Source: Burkholderiales bacterium
GTDB lineage: Bacteria > Pseudomonadota > Gammaproteobacteria > Burkholderiales > Burkholderiaceae_C
Direction: 5' to 3'
Assembly: GCA_018971105.1 (NCBI GenBank)
Contig: JAGWVB010000011.1
Location: forward strand, 1-35,702
DNA length: 35,702 nt
Positions 26,956-34,863 of this stretch are shown here, piece by piece. Each line of letters opens with the position of its first letter. Position 1 is the first letter of the stretch. The translations under genes and the position numbers were made by a program. The notes beneath the pieces are model-generated. The model was not told the DNA's origin, searched no databases, and saw only the letters and a program-made list of their open reading frames with translations.

Positions 26956-27728
26956 GTCGTGGCGGCCAGTTGCACCGAGCGCTGCGCGCGCCCGATCAGC
27001 GTCGCACGATGCTCGGCGTAGGCCTGCAGCGCCTCGTCGTGCAGCGCCGCGGGGATCTCGATCTCGTCGTAGCTGCGCTTGTGCGCCGCGACCTTGCCCG
27101 ATTTGAGGCGCGCCGAATGGTCGCCGGCGGCGCCGCTGCCGGTGCGGTTGAAGACGCCGTATTCGGTCGGGATCGGTGACGACAGCTGCAGCCAGTCGCC
27201 GAGCGCGGCGAGCGTCGGCGCGGTGTCCGAGACGATGAGTTCGGCGTCGAGATAGAAATACGGCGACCGCAGGTCGCGCGCGACACGGGCCAGCGACTTC
27301 AGGCGATCGATGTAGTAGCGCGCGGCGCCTTCGACCTCGGCCTCGGGTTGCGCCGGCAGATGCTCGCGGTACAGCACCACGAGGCTGCGGATCGACTGCG
27401 TCGGTTCGCGCAGCATCAGGATCGTGCTGCTGCTGCGCCGTTCGAGCAGCGGCATGGCCACGGCATGGCCGTCGTGCAGCACCTTGTCGAACATGTAGCG
27501 CGCGCCCGGCTTGGCGTCGTGGTCGGCGAAATGCAGCATCTTCTGGCGCCACAGGCTTTTCCAGCTGTAGTAGCCGATGTGCATCTCGTAATAGCCCTCG
27601 ATCTGCGGATGGCTGCCGAGCAGATGGCCGAGCAGGCTGGTGTTGGCCCGCATGTGGCTGAGCAGGAAGATGTTGCGGTGGCGCAGCACCAGCGAGGGAT
27701 TGGAGGCTAGGGCCGACAGCAGCGACAT
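26952..27728 (-). CDS. Sulfotransferase-family protein
   Basis: A 258-residue protein resembling PAPS-dependent carbohydrate sulfotransferases. The first strand and loop NIFLLSHMRANTSLLGHLL (about residues 19-37) match the 5'-phosphosulfate-binding loop, with the basic residue and Ser/Thr expected there. 'LMLREPTQSIRSLVVLYREH' (around residues 104-123) fits the 3'-phosphate site, R-x-P followed by Ser. The protein has no signal peptide, so it should act in the cytoplasm on nucleotide- or lipid-linked sugars. PAPS could come from the cysD-cysNC genes at the end of the same run. Start ATG at 27728; the stop overlaps hydrolase 2. Other P-loop nucleotide-binding proteins are the alternative, but both motifs in order and the context support this call. 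Confidence 0.78.
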   Translation of the reverse strand: MSLLSALASNPSLVLRHRNIFLLSHMRANTSLLGHLLGSHPQIEGYYEMHIGYYSWKSLWRQKMLHFADHDAKPGARYMFDKVLHDGHAVAMPLLERRSSSTILMLREPTQSIRSLVVLYREHLPAQPEAEVEGAARYYIDRLKSLARVARDLRSPYFYLDAELIVSDTAPTLAALGDWLQLSSPIPTEYGVFNRTGSGAAGDHSARLKSGKVAAHKRSYDEIEIPAALHDEALQAYAEHRATLIGRAQRSVQLAATT

Positions 27729-27734
27729 GGGGCT

Positions 27735-29489
27735 TCAGTTCCGGGTGGGTTGCAGCCAGGCGTCGACGGCGGCGCGCACCTGGCCGCAGACGCGCTCGTA
27801 GGCGGCGCGCGGCTTGCCGTAGGGGTCCGGCACCTCGACCTGGGCCGGGCCCGACGCGATGGCGGCACCGAGCAGGTAGGCCTTGCCGGCCGCGCCCGGG
27901 TGCTCGCGCTGCAGCCGGTCGAGGTGCGCGGCTTCCATCGCGAACACGATGTCGGCGTCCGCGACGAGCCGGGCGTCGAGCGTGCGCGACTGCCATTGCG
28001 CGAGGTCGACGCCGGCGGCGGCGGCGACCTCGACCATCGTCGGATCGGCGGGCCGGCCGGCCGGGCTGTGGAACCCGGCCGACGCGTATTCGTGGCGGCC
28101 GGGGTAGCGGCTTTCGGCGTAGGCCTGGGCCAGCGCGCTGCGGTTGATGTTGCCGTGGCAGAGGAAGACGACACGCTGCGCCGAGTGCAGGCGCTGGCGC
28201 GCCGGTGCCGCGGCACGCAACTCGCGTTCGAGGCGGCGGCGCTGCGCGACGATGGCGCCGAAGCGGCGCGCCTGGTGGCGCGCGATGCGGCCGAGGTCGA
28301 CCAGCCCGGGCCAGGGATCGCGCCAGGTCTGGACATCGAAATGGTGCCGCGGCGAGAACATCAGCAGCCAGTCGCGCAGCACGTCGCGCTTCGACGGCAG
28401 CGTGACGAGCTGCGGCGGCGCGGCCTTGCGCAGCACATGCTCGAGCCAGTCGATGTCGCGCGCGAGATGGCGCGCGACGACGCCGCTGCGCGCCGGCGGC
28501 CAGGCGCCGACGCGGCCCTGGGTCCACAGCTCGTGCAGCATGGCCGGGAAATCGGCGCCGGCGGCCACGGCCAGCGGCAGCGAGCCCCAGAAGCGGCCGT
28601 TGATCTCGACGAGCACGTAGGCGCCGGTTTGCGGCTGGTACTTGAACTCGACCATCGCCACGCCATGCCAGCGCAGCGCCTGCACGAGCCGGCGCGAGGC
28701 CTCGAGCAGCGCCGGCACGGGCGCCTCGCTCACGCGCAGCGTGCTGCCGCCGCCGGTCAGCGGCACCTCGTGCAGGCGGCGGTGCTGGAACGCGTAGCGG
28801 AGCTCGCCCTGGTCGGCGATCAATTCGATGCCGACACCCTCGCCCCGGAAATAGGACTGCAGGATCACCGCGCCATGGCGCAGCGCCGATGCCGCCTCGG
28901 CCGCGAGCCCGGCGTCGTCGAAGGCGTAGGCCACGCGCAGCTGCACCCGTCCGCCCGCGTCGCCGCCCACCGAACGCGCCGGCTTGACGACGACCGGATA
29001 GCCCAGGTCCTGCGCCGCGGCCACGGCCTCGGCGGCCGATGCGACGACGACCGAGCGCGGGATCGGGATGCCGAGCGAGCGCGCGAGCGCGCCGGTGCGG
29101 TCCTTGTCGAGCACCTGTTCGAGCGCCTCGGTGCTCGCCATCGCGATGGGCTCGCCCTCGAAGCGGGCGCGTGCGCGCATCAGCGGCACCAGGGTGCGCT
29201 CGGTGACCGGGATCACGAGCTCGCGCCGCCGCTCGTCGAGCTGCTGCCGCAGCCAGGCGATGAATCCGGCCTCGTCGCGCAAGGGATCGGGGTAGCGCAG
29301 GCAGGCCACGACATGGCGCGAACGGCCGGCCAGCGGCCGCTCGGCATCGCTGGCCACCTCGACGGCCAGTCCGCGCCGCGCCAGCGAACGCACGATCGTC
29401 AGCGTCGACGCCTGGTCGGCGTCGAGCACCAGCACGGGGGCCGGGGCGGCGTTCTGGCGTGACGGGTCGGACTTCACTCGGGAAGGCAT
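27735..29489 (-). CDS. ATP-grasp domain fused to low-molecular-weight protein tyrosine phosphatase
   Basis: A 584-residue fusion. Residues 1-430 form an ATP-grasp ligase: an N-terminal Rossmann-like part (VLVLDADQASTLTIVRSLARRG), the ATP-binding strand YPVVVKPARSVGG, and the metal-binding EINGR with Glu295, Asn297 and Arg299. Residues 438-584 form an LMW phosphatase: FLCHGNINRS, the C-x5-R loop with Cys444 and Arg450, and the general-acid loop PDPYG with Asp555. Both active sites look complete. ATP-grasp enzymes of this sort join a carboxylate to an amine or thiol. LMW phosphatases in EPS operons usually act on BY-kinases, none of which is encoded here. The ATG at 29489 starts the first domain; the longer frame upstream is not homologous-looking. 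The gene is six bases from the sulfotransferase. Confidence 0.85.
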   Translation of the reverse strand: MPSRVKSDPSRQNAAPAPVLVLDADQASTLTIVRSLARRGLAVEVASDAERPLAGRSRHVVACLRYPDPLRDEAGFIAWLRQQLDERRRELVIPVTERTLVPLMRARARFEGEPIAMASTEALEQVLDKDRTGALARSLGIPIPRSVVVASAAEAVAAAQDLGYPVVVKPARSVGGDAGGRVQLRVAYAFDDAGLAAEAASALRHGAVILQSYFRGEGVGIELIADQGELRYAFQHRRLHEVPLTGGGSTLRVSEAPVPALLEASRRLVQALRWHGVAMVEFKYQPQTGAYVLVEINGRFWGSLPLAVAAGADFPAMLHELWTQGRVGAWPPARSGVVARHLARDIDWLEHVLRKAAPPQLVTLPSKRDVLRDWLLMFSPRHHFDVQTWRDPWPGLVDLGRIARHQARRFGAIVAQRRRLERELRAAAPARQRLHSAQRVVFLCHGNINRSALAQAYAESRYPGRHEYASAGFHSPAGRPADPTMVEVAAAAGVDLAQWQSRTLDARLVADADIVFAMEAAHLDRLQREHPGAAGKAYLLGAAIASGPAQVEVPDPYGKPRAAYERVCGQVRAAVDAWLQPTRN

Positions 29490-29551
29490 CTCGCTGGGAT
29501 CTGGCGCTCGAGGATTCGGCCGCGGGCGACGGCCGAGCCGGGACGATCGGA

Positions 29552-30331
29552 CTAGGGTTGGGCCGCGCTGGCGGAGGCCACGGCCGACGCTGCGGCGGTC
29601 GACGCGGCCGGCGTTGGCGCCGATGTGGCCGATGCCGCGGACGCTGCCGCTTCGGGCGGGGCGGGGTCGGTCCATTGCCCGACGGCGACCAGCTTCTTCT
29701 TCAGGTCATCGCGTTCCATGCCCAGGGCCATGGCGATGTGCGCCTGCTCGAGCGCGTCCTTGTAGCGCTTGATCTCGAAGTACAGCAGACCCAGGTTGTA
29801 ATGGGTCATCGGGTTGTCGGTGTCGGCTCCGCGCACGGCGTCCAGCTGGGCTGCGGCTTCGGGTATCCGGTTCCACTTGATGAGGTAGTCGGCGAACAGC
29901 ATGCGCACGATCAGGTCGTTGGGGCGGAAGCGGATCGCGCGCAGGTAGTAGCAGTCGACGCTGAAATCGAGATTGCCGGGCTGGGTCGAGTGTTCGCGCA
30001 GCGAATAGCGGGTCAGGGCGGCGAGGCCGCGCGGGAAATTCGGCATCGCGTGCAGCAGGAAGCTGAGTTCCTCCGCCAGGGTGCCGGTGTTGCCATGTTC
30101 CAGGTTCTCGATATTCGGCGTGAAGTGGTTCGCCTCCGTCATGGAGATGAAGCCGGGACTGATCGTTCGGAAATCGAAAGGACCTGCGGCCGCAGGAACG
30201 GCGAACGAATTTGTGCGCGCGCAGGGTTCGACCAGATTCTCGGCATGCACCTGGCCCCAGGCCGCATGCCCGACGCAGGCGAGCGCGATGCATGCCAGCA
30301 ACCCTCGCCACGTGCCCCGCGACCGCTTCAC
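29552..30331 (-). CDS. Secreted TPR-like protein with Ala-rich tail
   Basis: A 259-residue exported protein. The N terminus VKRSRGTWRGLLACIALACVGHAAWGQ is a signal peptide, with cleavage probable after AWG or nearby. Two to three tetratricopeptide-like helix pairs follow: PMTHYNLGLLYFEIKRYKDALEQA is a clear TPR, preceded by a weaker unit ending in RIPEAAAQLDAV. The last 35 residues are almost only Ala, Ser, Pro and Thr and are likely disordered. GTG at 30331 is chosen as start, one base after the ACP stop, since the signal peptide begins at once; an ATG at 30385 would put 18 residues in front. It may be a periplasmic assembly scaffold or outer-membrane partner for EPS export. No recognised family name can be given. 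Confidence 0.7.
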   Translation of the reverse strand: MKRSRGTWRGLLACIALACVGHAAWGQVHAENLVEPCARTNSFAVPAAAGPFDFRTISPGFISMTEANHFTPNIENLEHGNTGTLAEELSFLLHAMPNFPRGLAALTRYSLREHSTQPGNLDFSVDCYYLRAIRFRPNDLIVRMLFADYLIKWNRIPEAAAQLDAVRGADTDNPMTHYNLGLLYFEIKRYKDALEQAHIAMALGMERDDLKKKLVAVGQWTDPAPPEAAASAASATSAPTPAASTAAASAVASASAAQP

Positions 30332-30332
30332 G

Positions 30333-30584
30333 TCAACCCCCGACCCGTTCGCCCACGAACCGGCACAGGCTGCCGACGGTGGCAAAGGTCTCGCCGCTGA
30401 TCTCGTCGTCCTCGACCGCGATGCCGAAGCGGTCCTCCATCGCGCCGACGAGGCTGACGACGGCCATGCTGTCGAGTTCGGGGATCGAGCCGAGCAGGCG
30501 CGTGTCGGCGTCGAAGGACTGGGCGCGGCCGTGCAGACCGAGCACGTCGTCCAGCATGTTCAGCACTTCCTTGTTGGTATCCAC
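30333..30584 (-). CDS. Acyl carrier protein, exosortase A-associated type
   Basis: An 83-residue acidic carrier protein. ELDSMAVVSLVGAMEDRFGI carries the phosphopantetheine Ser39 in the D-S-M context and the acidic helix II that follows. Length and charge fit an ACP. It is the first gene of the long - strand run and is divergent from the AMP-forming ligase, which is the obvious charging enzyme. The start is GTG at 30584; no strong Shine-Dalgarno is evident, and an internal ATG at codon 10 would cut helix I. In exosortase A loci a dedicated ACP usually accompanies the ligase, the decarboxylase and the two hydrolases. The group carried is unknown. Confidence 0.85.
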   Translation of the reverse strand: MDTNKEVLNMLDDVLGLHGRAQSFDADTRLLGSIPELDSMAVVSLVGAMEDRFGIAVEDDEISGETFATVGSLCRFVGERVGG

Positions 30585-30856
30585 GCAGTTGTCGCTTCTT
30601 CGATGGGGGTGGGGTGGAGGCCGCGCCGGGAGGGCATGGGCACACCGGTACGCCCGCGATCATATCGGCGCCGATTCCCGGCCACGTGACCATCTCGGCC
30701 GCCTCGGTGGGAGTCGTGCCATTGTTGGCGTTTCCGCCACGCCGGTCCCCGCGCGCGTCGTTGAAAATCCCGCCCACGGGCCGCCCCTCGCGGCGGGCTA
30801 ACATCGTCCAACCCGGCGCCGGTTCCGCTGCCGAACCCGCCCGACCCCACCCCGAC
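30585..30856. promoter_or_regulatory. 272-base divergent intergenic region between ACP and acyl ligase
   Basis: This region must hold promoters for both the long - strand run and the + strand ligase-decarboxylase pair. On the - strand a perfect TGGCACG (the sigma54 -24 box) occurs within about 30713-30723, but the bases where the -12 box should be read CCACC and not TTGCA. TTGAAA at 30761-30766 and TAACAT at 30799-30804 are too far apart (32 bases) for a sigma70 promoter. A short GC hairpin, CCGCC(6)GGCGG, lies at 30781-30796 and could be an operator. No promoter is assigned with confidence. Confidence 0.4.
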
Positions 30857-32464
30857 ATGAGCCCATATCCTCCCGAAGCCGCGCTGCTGCACGAGCTGAT
30901 CTTCCGCGCGCGGGCGCTGACGCCGCAGGCGCCGGCGCTGACCTATGGCGCCGAGACCTGGACCTATGAACGTCTGGCGCAGGACACCGCGGCCTGCGCG
31001 GCCGGCCTGCGCGGCCTGGGCCTGGCGCGCGGCGAGCGCGTCGGGATCTGGCTCGAGAAGCGGTTCGAGACCGTCGTCGCGAGCTTCGGCGCCGCCGCCG
31101 CCGGACTCGTGATGGTGCCGATGAACCCGCTGCTCAAGCCCGAGCAGGTGGGCCACATCGCGCGCGACTGCAACGCCCGTGTCATCGTCACGTCACCCGA
31201 GCGTGCCGCGCTGCTGGCCGCGGTGCTGCCGCAATGCCCGGACTTGCGCCACCTGGTGCTCACCGACGGCCCCGCCGCGGCCGCCAGCGGCGGCGTCGCG
31301 CCGCAGCGCTGGAGCGAACTGCTGGCCGCGCCGCCGGCCCCAGGGCATCGCGTCATCGACACCGACATCTGCGCCATCCTCTACACGAGCGGATCCACCG
31401 GGCTGCCCAAGGGCGTCGTGCTGAGCCACCGCAACATGGTGGCCGGCGCCAAGAGCGTCGCCGGCTACCTCGAGAACCGCGCCACCGACACGCTGCTGGC
31501 GGCGCTGCCGCTGTCGTTCGACGCCGGCTTCAGCCAGCTCACGACGGCCTTCCACGCCGGCGCCCGCGTCGTGCTGCTGAACTACCTGATGCCGCGCGAC
31601 GTGCTCAAGGCGATGGCGCGCGAGCGCGTCACCGGGCTCACCGCCGTGCCGCCGCTCTACATCCAGCTCACGCAGCTGGAATGGCCGGCCGAGGTGGGCG
31701 AGCATCTGCGCTACTTCGCCAACACCGGCGGGCGCATGCCGCGCGAGACGTTGGACGCGCTGCGCGCGCGCCTGCCGCGCGCGCTGCCGTTCCTGATGTA
31801 CGGCCTCACCGAGGCCTTCCGCAGCACCTACCTGCCGCCGGCCGAGGTCGACCGCCGCCCCGACAGCATCGGCCGCGCGATCCCGAATGCCGAGATCCTC
31901 GTGCTGCGCGAGGACGGCAGCGAATGCGCGCCCGATGAGCCGGGCGAGCTCGTGCACCGCGGCGCGCTCGTCGGCCAGGGCTACTGGAACGACCCCGAGA
32001 AGACGGCCGAGCGCTACCGCCTGCTGGGCGCCGGACGCGGCGGGCGCATGGCCGGGCTGCAGCTGCCCGAATACGCCGTCTTCAGCGGCGACACGGTGCG
32101 CCGCGACGCCGAGGGTTTCCTGTATTTCATCGGCCGCCGCGACGAGATGATGAAGACCTCGGGCTACCGCGTCAGTCCGACCGAGGTCGAGGAGATCCTC
32201 TACTCGACCCGGCTCGTGGGCGAATGCGTCGCCTTCGGCGTCGACCACCCGAGCCTGGGCCAGGCGATCCAGATCATCGCCACCGCGCCCGACGGCAGCG
32301 CCGCGCTCGATGTCGCCGCGCTGCTCGCCGCATGCAAGCTGCGCATGCCGGCCTACATGGTGCCCGCGGGCATCCACCCGATGGCCGGCCCGCTGCCGCG
32401 CAACCCCAATGGCAAGATCGACCGCAAGTTGCTTGCCACGGCATTTGTCGAAGGCCGGGGCTGA
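30857..32464 (+). CDS. Acyl-CoA/ACP ligase (AMP-forming), exosortase A system-associated
   Basis: A 535-residue ANL-superfamily adenylating enzyme. The phosphate loop is LYTSGSTGLPKGVVL, followed by an aromatic-acid-style LPLSFDAGFSQLT, MYGLTEAFRSTYLPP (A5) and FSGDTVRRDAEGFLYFIGRRDEMMKTSGYRVSP (A7/A8). The C-terminal NPNGKIDRKLL carries the catalytic Lys. It matches the exosortase-associated ligase family. It should activate a carboxylic acid as acyl-AMP and load it to the phosphopantetheine of the divergent ACP, or to CoA. The ATG at 30857 sits at the family N terminus. The decarboxylase follows by eight bases, so the two are co-transcribed. Confidence 0.9.
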   Translation: MSPYPPEAALLHELIFRARALTPQAPALTYGAETWTYERLAQDTAACAAGLRGLGLARGERVGIWLEKRFETVVASFGAAAAGLVMVPMNPLLKPEQVGHIARDCNARVIVTSPERAALLAAVLPQCPDLRHLVLTDGPAAAASGGVAPQRWSELLAAPPAPGHRVIDTDICAILYTSGSTGLPKGVVLSHRNMVAGAKSVAGYLENRATDTLLAALPLSFDAGFSQLTTAFHAGARVVLLNYLMPRDVLKAMARERVTGLTAVPPLYIQLTQLEWPAEVGEHLRYFANTGGRMPRETLDALRARLPRALPFLMYGLTEAFRSTYLPPAEVDRRPDSIGRAIPNAEILVLREDGSECAPDEPGELVHRGALVGQGYWNDPEKTAERYRLLGAGRGGRMAGLQLPEYAVFSGDTVRRDAEGFLYFIGRRDEMMKTSGYRVSPTEVEEILYSTRLVGECVAFGVDHPSLGQAIQIIATAPDGSAALDVAALLAACKLRMPAYMVPAGIHPMAGPLPRNPNGKIDRKLLATAFVEGRG

Positions 32465-32472
32465 AGGAAACC

Positions 32473-33714
32473 ATGAACGATATCCGCATGCCGCCACGCC
32501 ATGTCGCGATGGATCAGTTTGGCTGCCGCGAAGGTGAACTCGTCGTCGGCGGCGAGAAACTGACGACGCTTGCCGCTCGCGTCGGCCAGTCTCCCTTCTA
32601 TGCCTACGACCGCGGCCTGTTGCGTGCGCGGGTCGCCGAACTACGTGCCGCGCTGCCGCGCGCGATTCAGTTGCACTACGCGATGAAGGCCAATCCGATG
32701 CCGGCGCTGGTCTCGCTGATGGCGGGTCTGGTCGACGGCATCGATGTGGCTTCGGCGGGCGAGCTCAAAGTTGCGCTGGATGCCGGCGCCGACCCGGCCG
32801 AAATCAGCTTCGCCGGCCCTGGCAAGCGCGATGCCGAGCTGCGCCAGGCGGTGGCGTCGCGCGTGTTGGTGAATGTCGAATCGATGCGCGAACTGCCTGC
32901 GCTGGCTTCGGCGGCGCAGGAACTCGGGTTGCCGGCGCGGGTCGCCTTGCGTGTGAATCCGGATTTCGAGCTCAAGGGCTCGGGCATGAAGATGGGGGGC
33001 GGGCCGAAGCAATTCGGCATCGACGTCGAGCAGATTCCGGCTGCGCTCACCGAGGTCCGCCGGCTCGGCCTGGCCTTCGAAGGCTTCCATCTTTTCGCAG
33101 GCTCGCAGAATCTGCGTGCTGATTCGATCTGCGAGGCACAGCAGAAATGTTACGAACTCGCGCTGCGGCTGGCTGCCGAAGCGCCGGCACCACTGCGCTT
33201 CCTCAATCTTGGAGGAGGCTTCGGCATTCCGTATTTTCCGGGCGAGTCGCGGCTCGATTTGACCCCGATCGGCGCCAACCTCGAATCGCTGCTGGAGCGT
33301 GCGCGGCTTGATCTTCCACAGGCCAGGCTTGTGATCGAGCTCGGCCGCTACTTCGTCGGCGAGGCGGGCGTCTACGTGACCCGCATCGTTGATCGCAAGG
33401 TCTCGCGCGGTCAGGTGTTTCTTGTCACCGACGGTGGTCTCAACCACCACCTGGCTGCGTCGGGGAATTTCGGTCAGGTGTTGCGCAAGAACTACCCGGT
33501 CACGATCGGCAACAAGGTCGGTTCGCCGATGCGCGAAGTGGCATCAGTCGTGGGGCCGCTGTGCACGCCGCTGGACATATTGGCAGATCGCATGGACTTG
33601 CCGGTGGCCGAAGTTGGAGATTTCGCTGTCGTCTTCCAGTCGGGGGCTTATGGTGCGAGCGCAAGCCCGCGCGGATTCCTTGGTCATCCCGAATACCTCG
33701 AGGTCCTGGTCTGA
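32473..33714 (+). CDS. PLP-dependent decarboxylase, exosortase A system-associated
   Basis: A 413-residue fold-III (alanine racemase/LysA-like) decarboxylase. The PLP Lys72 is in HYAMKANPMPAL. 'FAGPGKRDAEL' and GFHLFAGSQNL carry further cofactor contacts, LNLGGGFGIPYFPG is the phosphate-binding Gly-rich loop and the catalytic Cys lies in GPLCTPLDILA near the C terminus. It matches the exosortase-associated pyridoxal-dependent decarboxylase family, related to diaminopimelate and ornithine decarboxylases. AAGGAA lies just ahead of the ATG. It may act on an amino acid, or on an acyl-ACP-bound amino acid made by the ligase next to it; the substrate is not known. It ends four bases from the convergent beta-helix gene. 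Confidence 0.9.
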   Translation: MNDIRMPPRHVAMDQFGCREGELVVGGEKLTTLAARVGQSPFYAYDRGLLRARVAELRAALPRAIQLHYAMKANPMPALVSLMAGLVDGIDVASAGELKVALDAGADPAEISFAGPGKRDAELRQAVASRVLVNVESMRELPALASAAQELGLPARVALRVNPDFELKGSGMKMGGGPKQFGIDVEQIPAALTEVRRLGLAFEGFHLFAGSQNLRADSICEAQQKCYELALRLAAEAPAPLRFLNLGGGFGIPYFPGESRLDLTPIGANLESLLERARLDLPQARLVIELGRYFVGEAGVYVTRIVDRKVSRGQVFLVTDGGLNHHLAASGNFGQVLRKNYPVTIGNKVGSPMREVASVVGPLCTPLDILADRMDLPVAEVGDFAVVFQSGAYGASASPRGFLGHPEYLEVLV

Positions 33715-33717
33715 GGT

Positions 33718-34746
33718 TCAGCCGACTGGAAGATCGGCAAGCTTGATGCGGCGATTGCCACCGCCATCGGCGGACTCGGGCAGGCCGACAGTCCCAGGAC
33801 CGGCCCAGGTATTGCCGATGGCTCGCATGGGTGTGTTGCCCTTAAGTTTCTCGGTCCAGACATGAACGAATCTCCCGTCTGGGCCGGCGCGGTTGATGAA
33901 GACGTTCGATTCCAGAAGCATGCGTCCGGAGTCTTCATCGCGTGCCTCGGCGCCCATCGCCAGCATCGTATCGTTCCGGGTCAGTGGGCTTTGGCCGATC
34001 ACGTTGCCTACGACCCTGTTGTCGCCGCCGTTGGGGAATTCCAGTTCGTAAGAAGCTTCGCCGGTCATGCCGTCGTCGATGCGGTTGTGCTTGACCCAAT
34101 TTCGGCGCGCCCGCGACTTGACCAGGTGTCCACGCCAGCCGCCCGAGAACCGGCTGCGACTGAGTTCGAGCGAGCTGATGCGGCCGACGTAGAGCAGGTG
34201 GTGCAGCAGACCCTCGTGACGCGGAGCGGCGCCGAAATCGCAGTTGTCGATCGACAGGGCCGGCCCTTCGTTGTTGGACGTGATGAGTCCCATTTCATTG
34301 TCATAGAAGCGGCAGCGATGGAGTGTCAACCGCGCCCCTTCGAAGCGGATGCCCGCGCCATTGCCATCCGGAACGCGGGCGCCGCGGAATTCGATGTTTT
34401 CGACGGCAACCTGGGTACCCCGCACGACCAGGATCGCCTTGCCCTCCGCATTCCGACCGTCTGCGATCAACCTGGCACCGGCGCCGAGGCCGACAATCGT
34501 GAGTCGCGCCTGGTCTATGACGGCCACGTCCCTTCGATAGACGCCCGGGTCGAGTTCGATACGGTCGCCGCTTCGTGCTTCCTGCACCGCATCGCGCAAC
34601 GCCGTCCAGCGCCGGCCTGGGCCGACGGCCAGGGTACGCGCCTCGTCCATTGCAGCAGCCCGGACCAGCCCGGGCGCAACGAGCGCCCAGACGATACGGC
34701 GCCGGGCTGGATTGGTCAGCGGAGTGACTGATTTCATGATTGGCAT
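33718..34746 (-). CDS. Secreted right-handed beta-helix protein
   Basis: A 342-residue protein. It begins with an export-like N terminus (RRRIVWALVAPGLVRAAA). The body has short repeated turns of a right-handed parallel beta-helix: WTALRDAVQEARSGDRIELDPGVYRRDV is the typical opening, then IVVxN/IxFRGxR-like coils, for example VAVENIEFRGARV and LTLHRCRFYDNEMG. Such folds occur in pectate/alginate lyases, C5-epimerases and other polysaccharide-binding proteins. No catalytic motif was recognised, so activity is not assigned. In a locus with AlgD, a lyase or epimerase acting on mannuronate is attractive but unproved. The ATG at 34737 (MKSVTPL) is an alternative start. It is divergent from the last gene and convergent with the decarboxylase. 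Confidence 0.68.
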   Translation of the reverse strand: MPIMKSVTPLTNPARRRIVWALVAPGLVRAAAMDEARTLAVGPGRRWTALRDAVQEARSGDRIELDPGVYRRDVAVIDQARLTIVGLGAGARLIADGRNAEGKAILVVRGTQVAVENIEFRGARVPDGNGAGIRFEGARLTLHRCRFYDNEMGLITSNNEGPALSIDNCDFGAAPRHEGLLHHLLYVGRISSLELSRSRFSGGWRGHLVKSRARRNWVKHNRIDDGMTGEASYELEFPNGGDNRVVGNVIGQSPLTRNDTMLAMGAEARDEDSGRMLLESNVFINRAGPDGRFVHVWTEKLKGNTPMRAIGNTWAGPGTVGLPESADGGGNRRIKLADLPVG

Positions 34747-34763
34747 GGCACGCCGCAGTTGGG

Positions 34764-34795
34764 CTGAAAATTGGTCGATGCTAGCGGCTTATAGT
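34764..34795 (+). promoter_or_regulatory. Possible promoter for the membrane protein at 34864 (bidirectional -10)
   Basis: CTGAAA at 34764-34769 and TATAGT at 34790-34795 are 20 bases apart, longer than the ideal 17. The AT patch CTTATAG reads CTATAAG on the other strand, so it could also serve as -10 of the divergent beta-helix gene. The region is the only AT-rich spot between two divergent genes. Evidence is weak. Confidence 0.25.
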
Positions 34796-34863
34796 GACCG
34801 GCGAGGTCGTCGAACAGTGATCTCGAATCCCGCACGCAACGTGCCAGTCGCTTGGAAGCGTCC

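Noticed and set aside
30713-30723. TGGCACG on the - strand in the ACP-ligase gap, a perfect sigma54 -24 box
   Set aside because: The bases at the -12 position do not read TTGC or even GC at the required 10-base spacing.
30761-30804. TTGAAA and TAACAT as a sigma70 promoter for the acyl ligase
   Set aside because: Spacer is 32 bases, far too long.
33718-34746. PEP-CTERM sorting signal on the beta-helix or TPR protein
   Set aside because: Neither C terminus has the Pro-Glu-Pro, helix and basic tail arrangement; no PEP-CTERM substrate is encoded in this window.
34742-34760. TGGCACG followed by AGTTG at the start of the beta-helix gene, another sigma54-like match
   Set aside because: The TTG is displaced by two bases, so GG and GC are not 10 bases apart.
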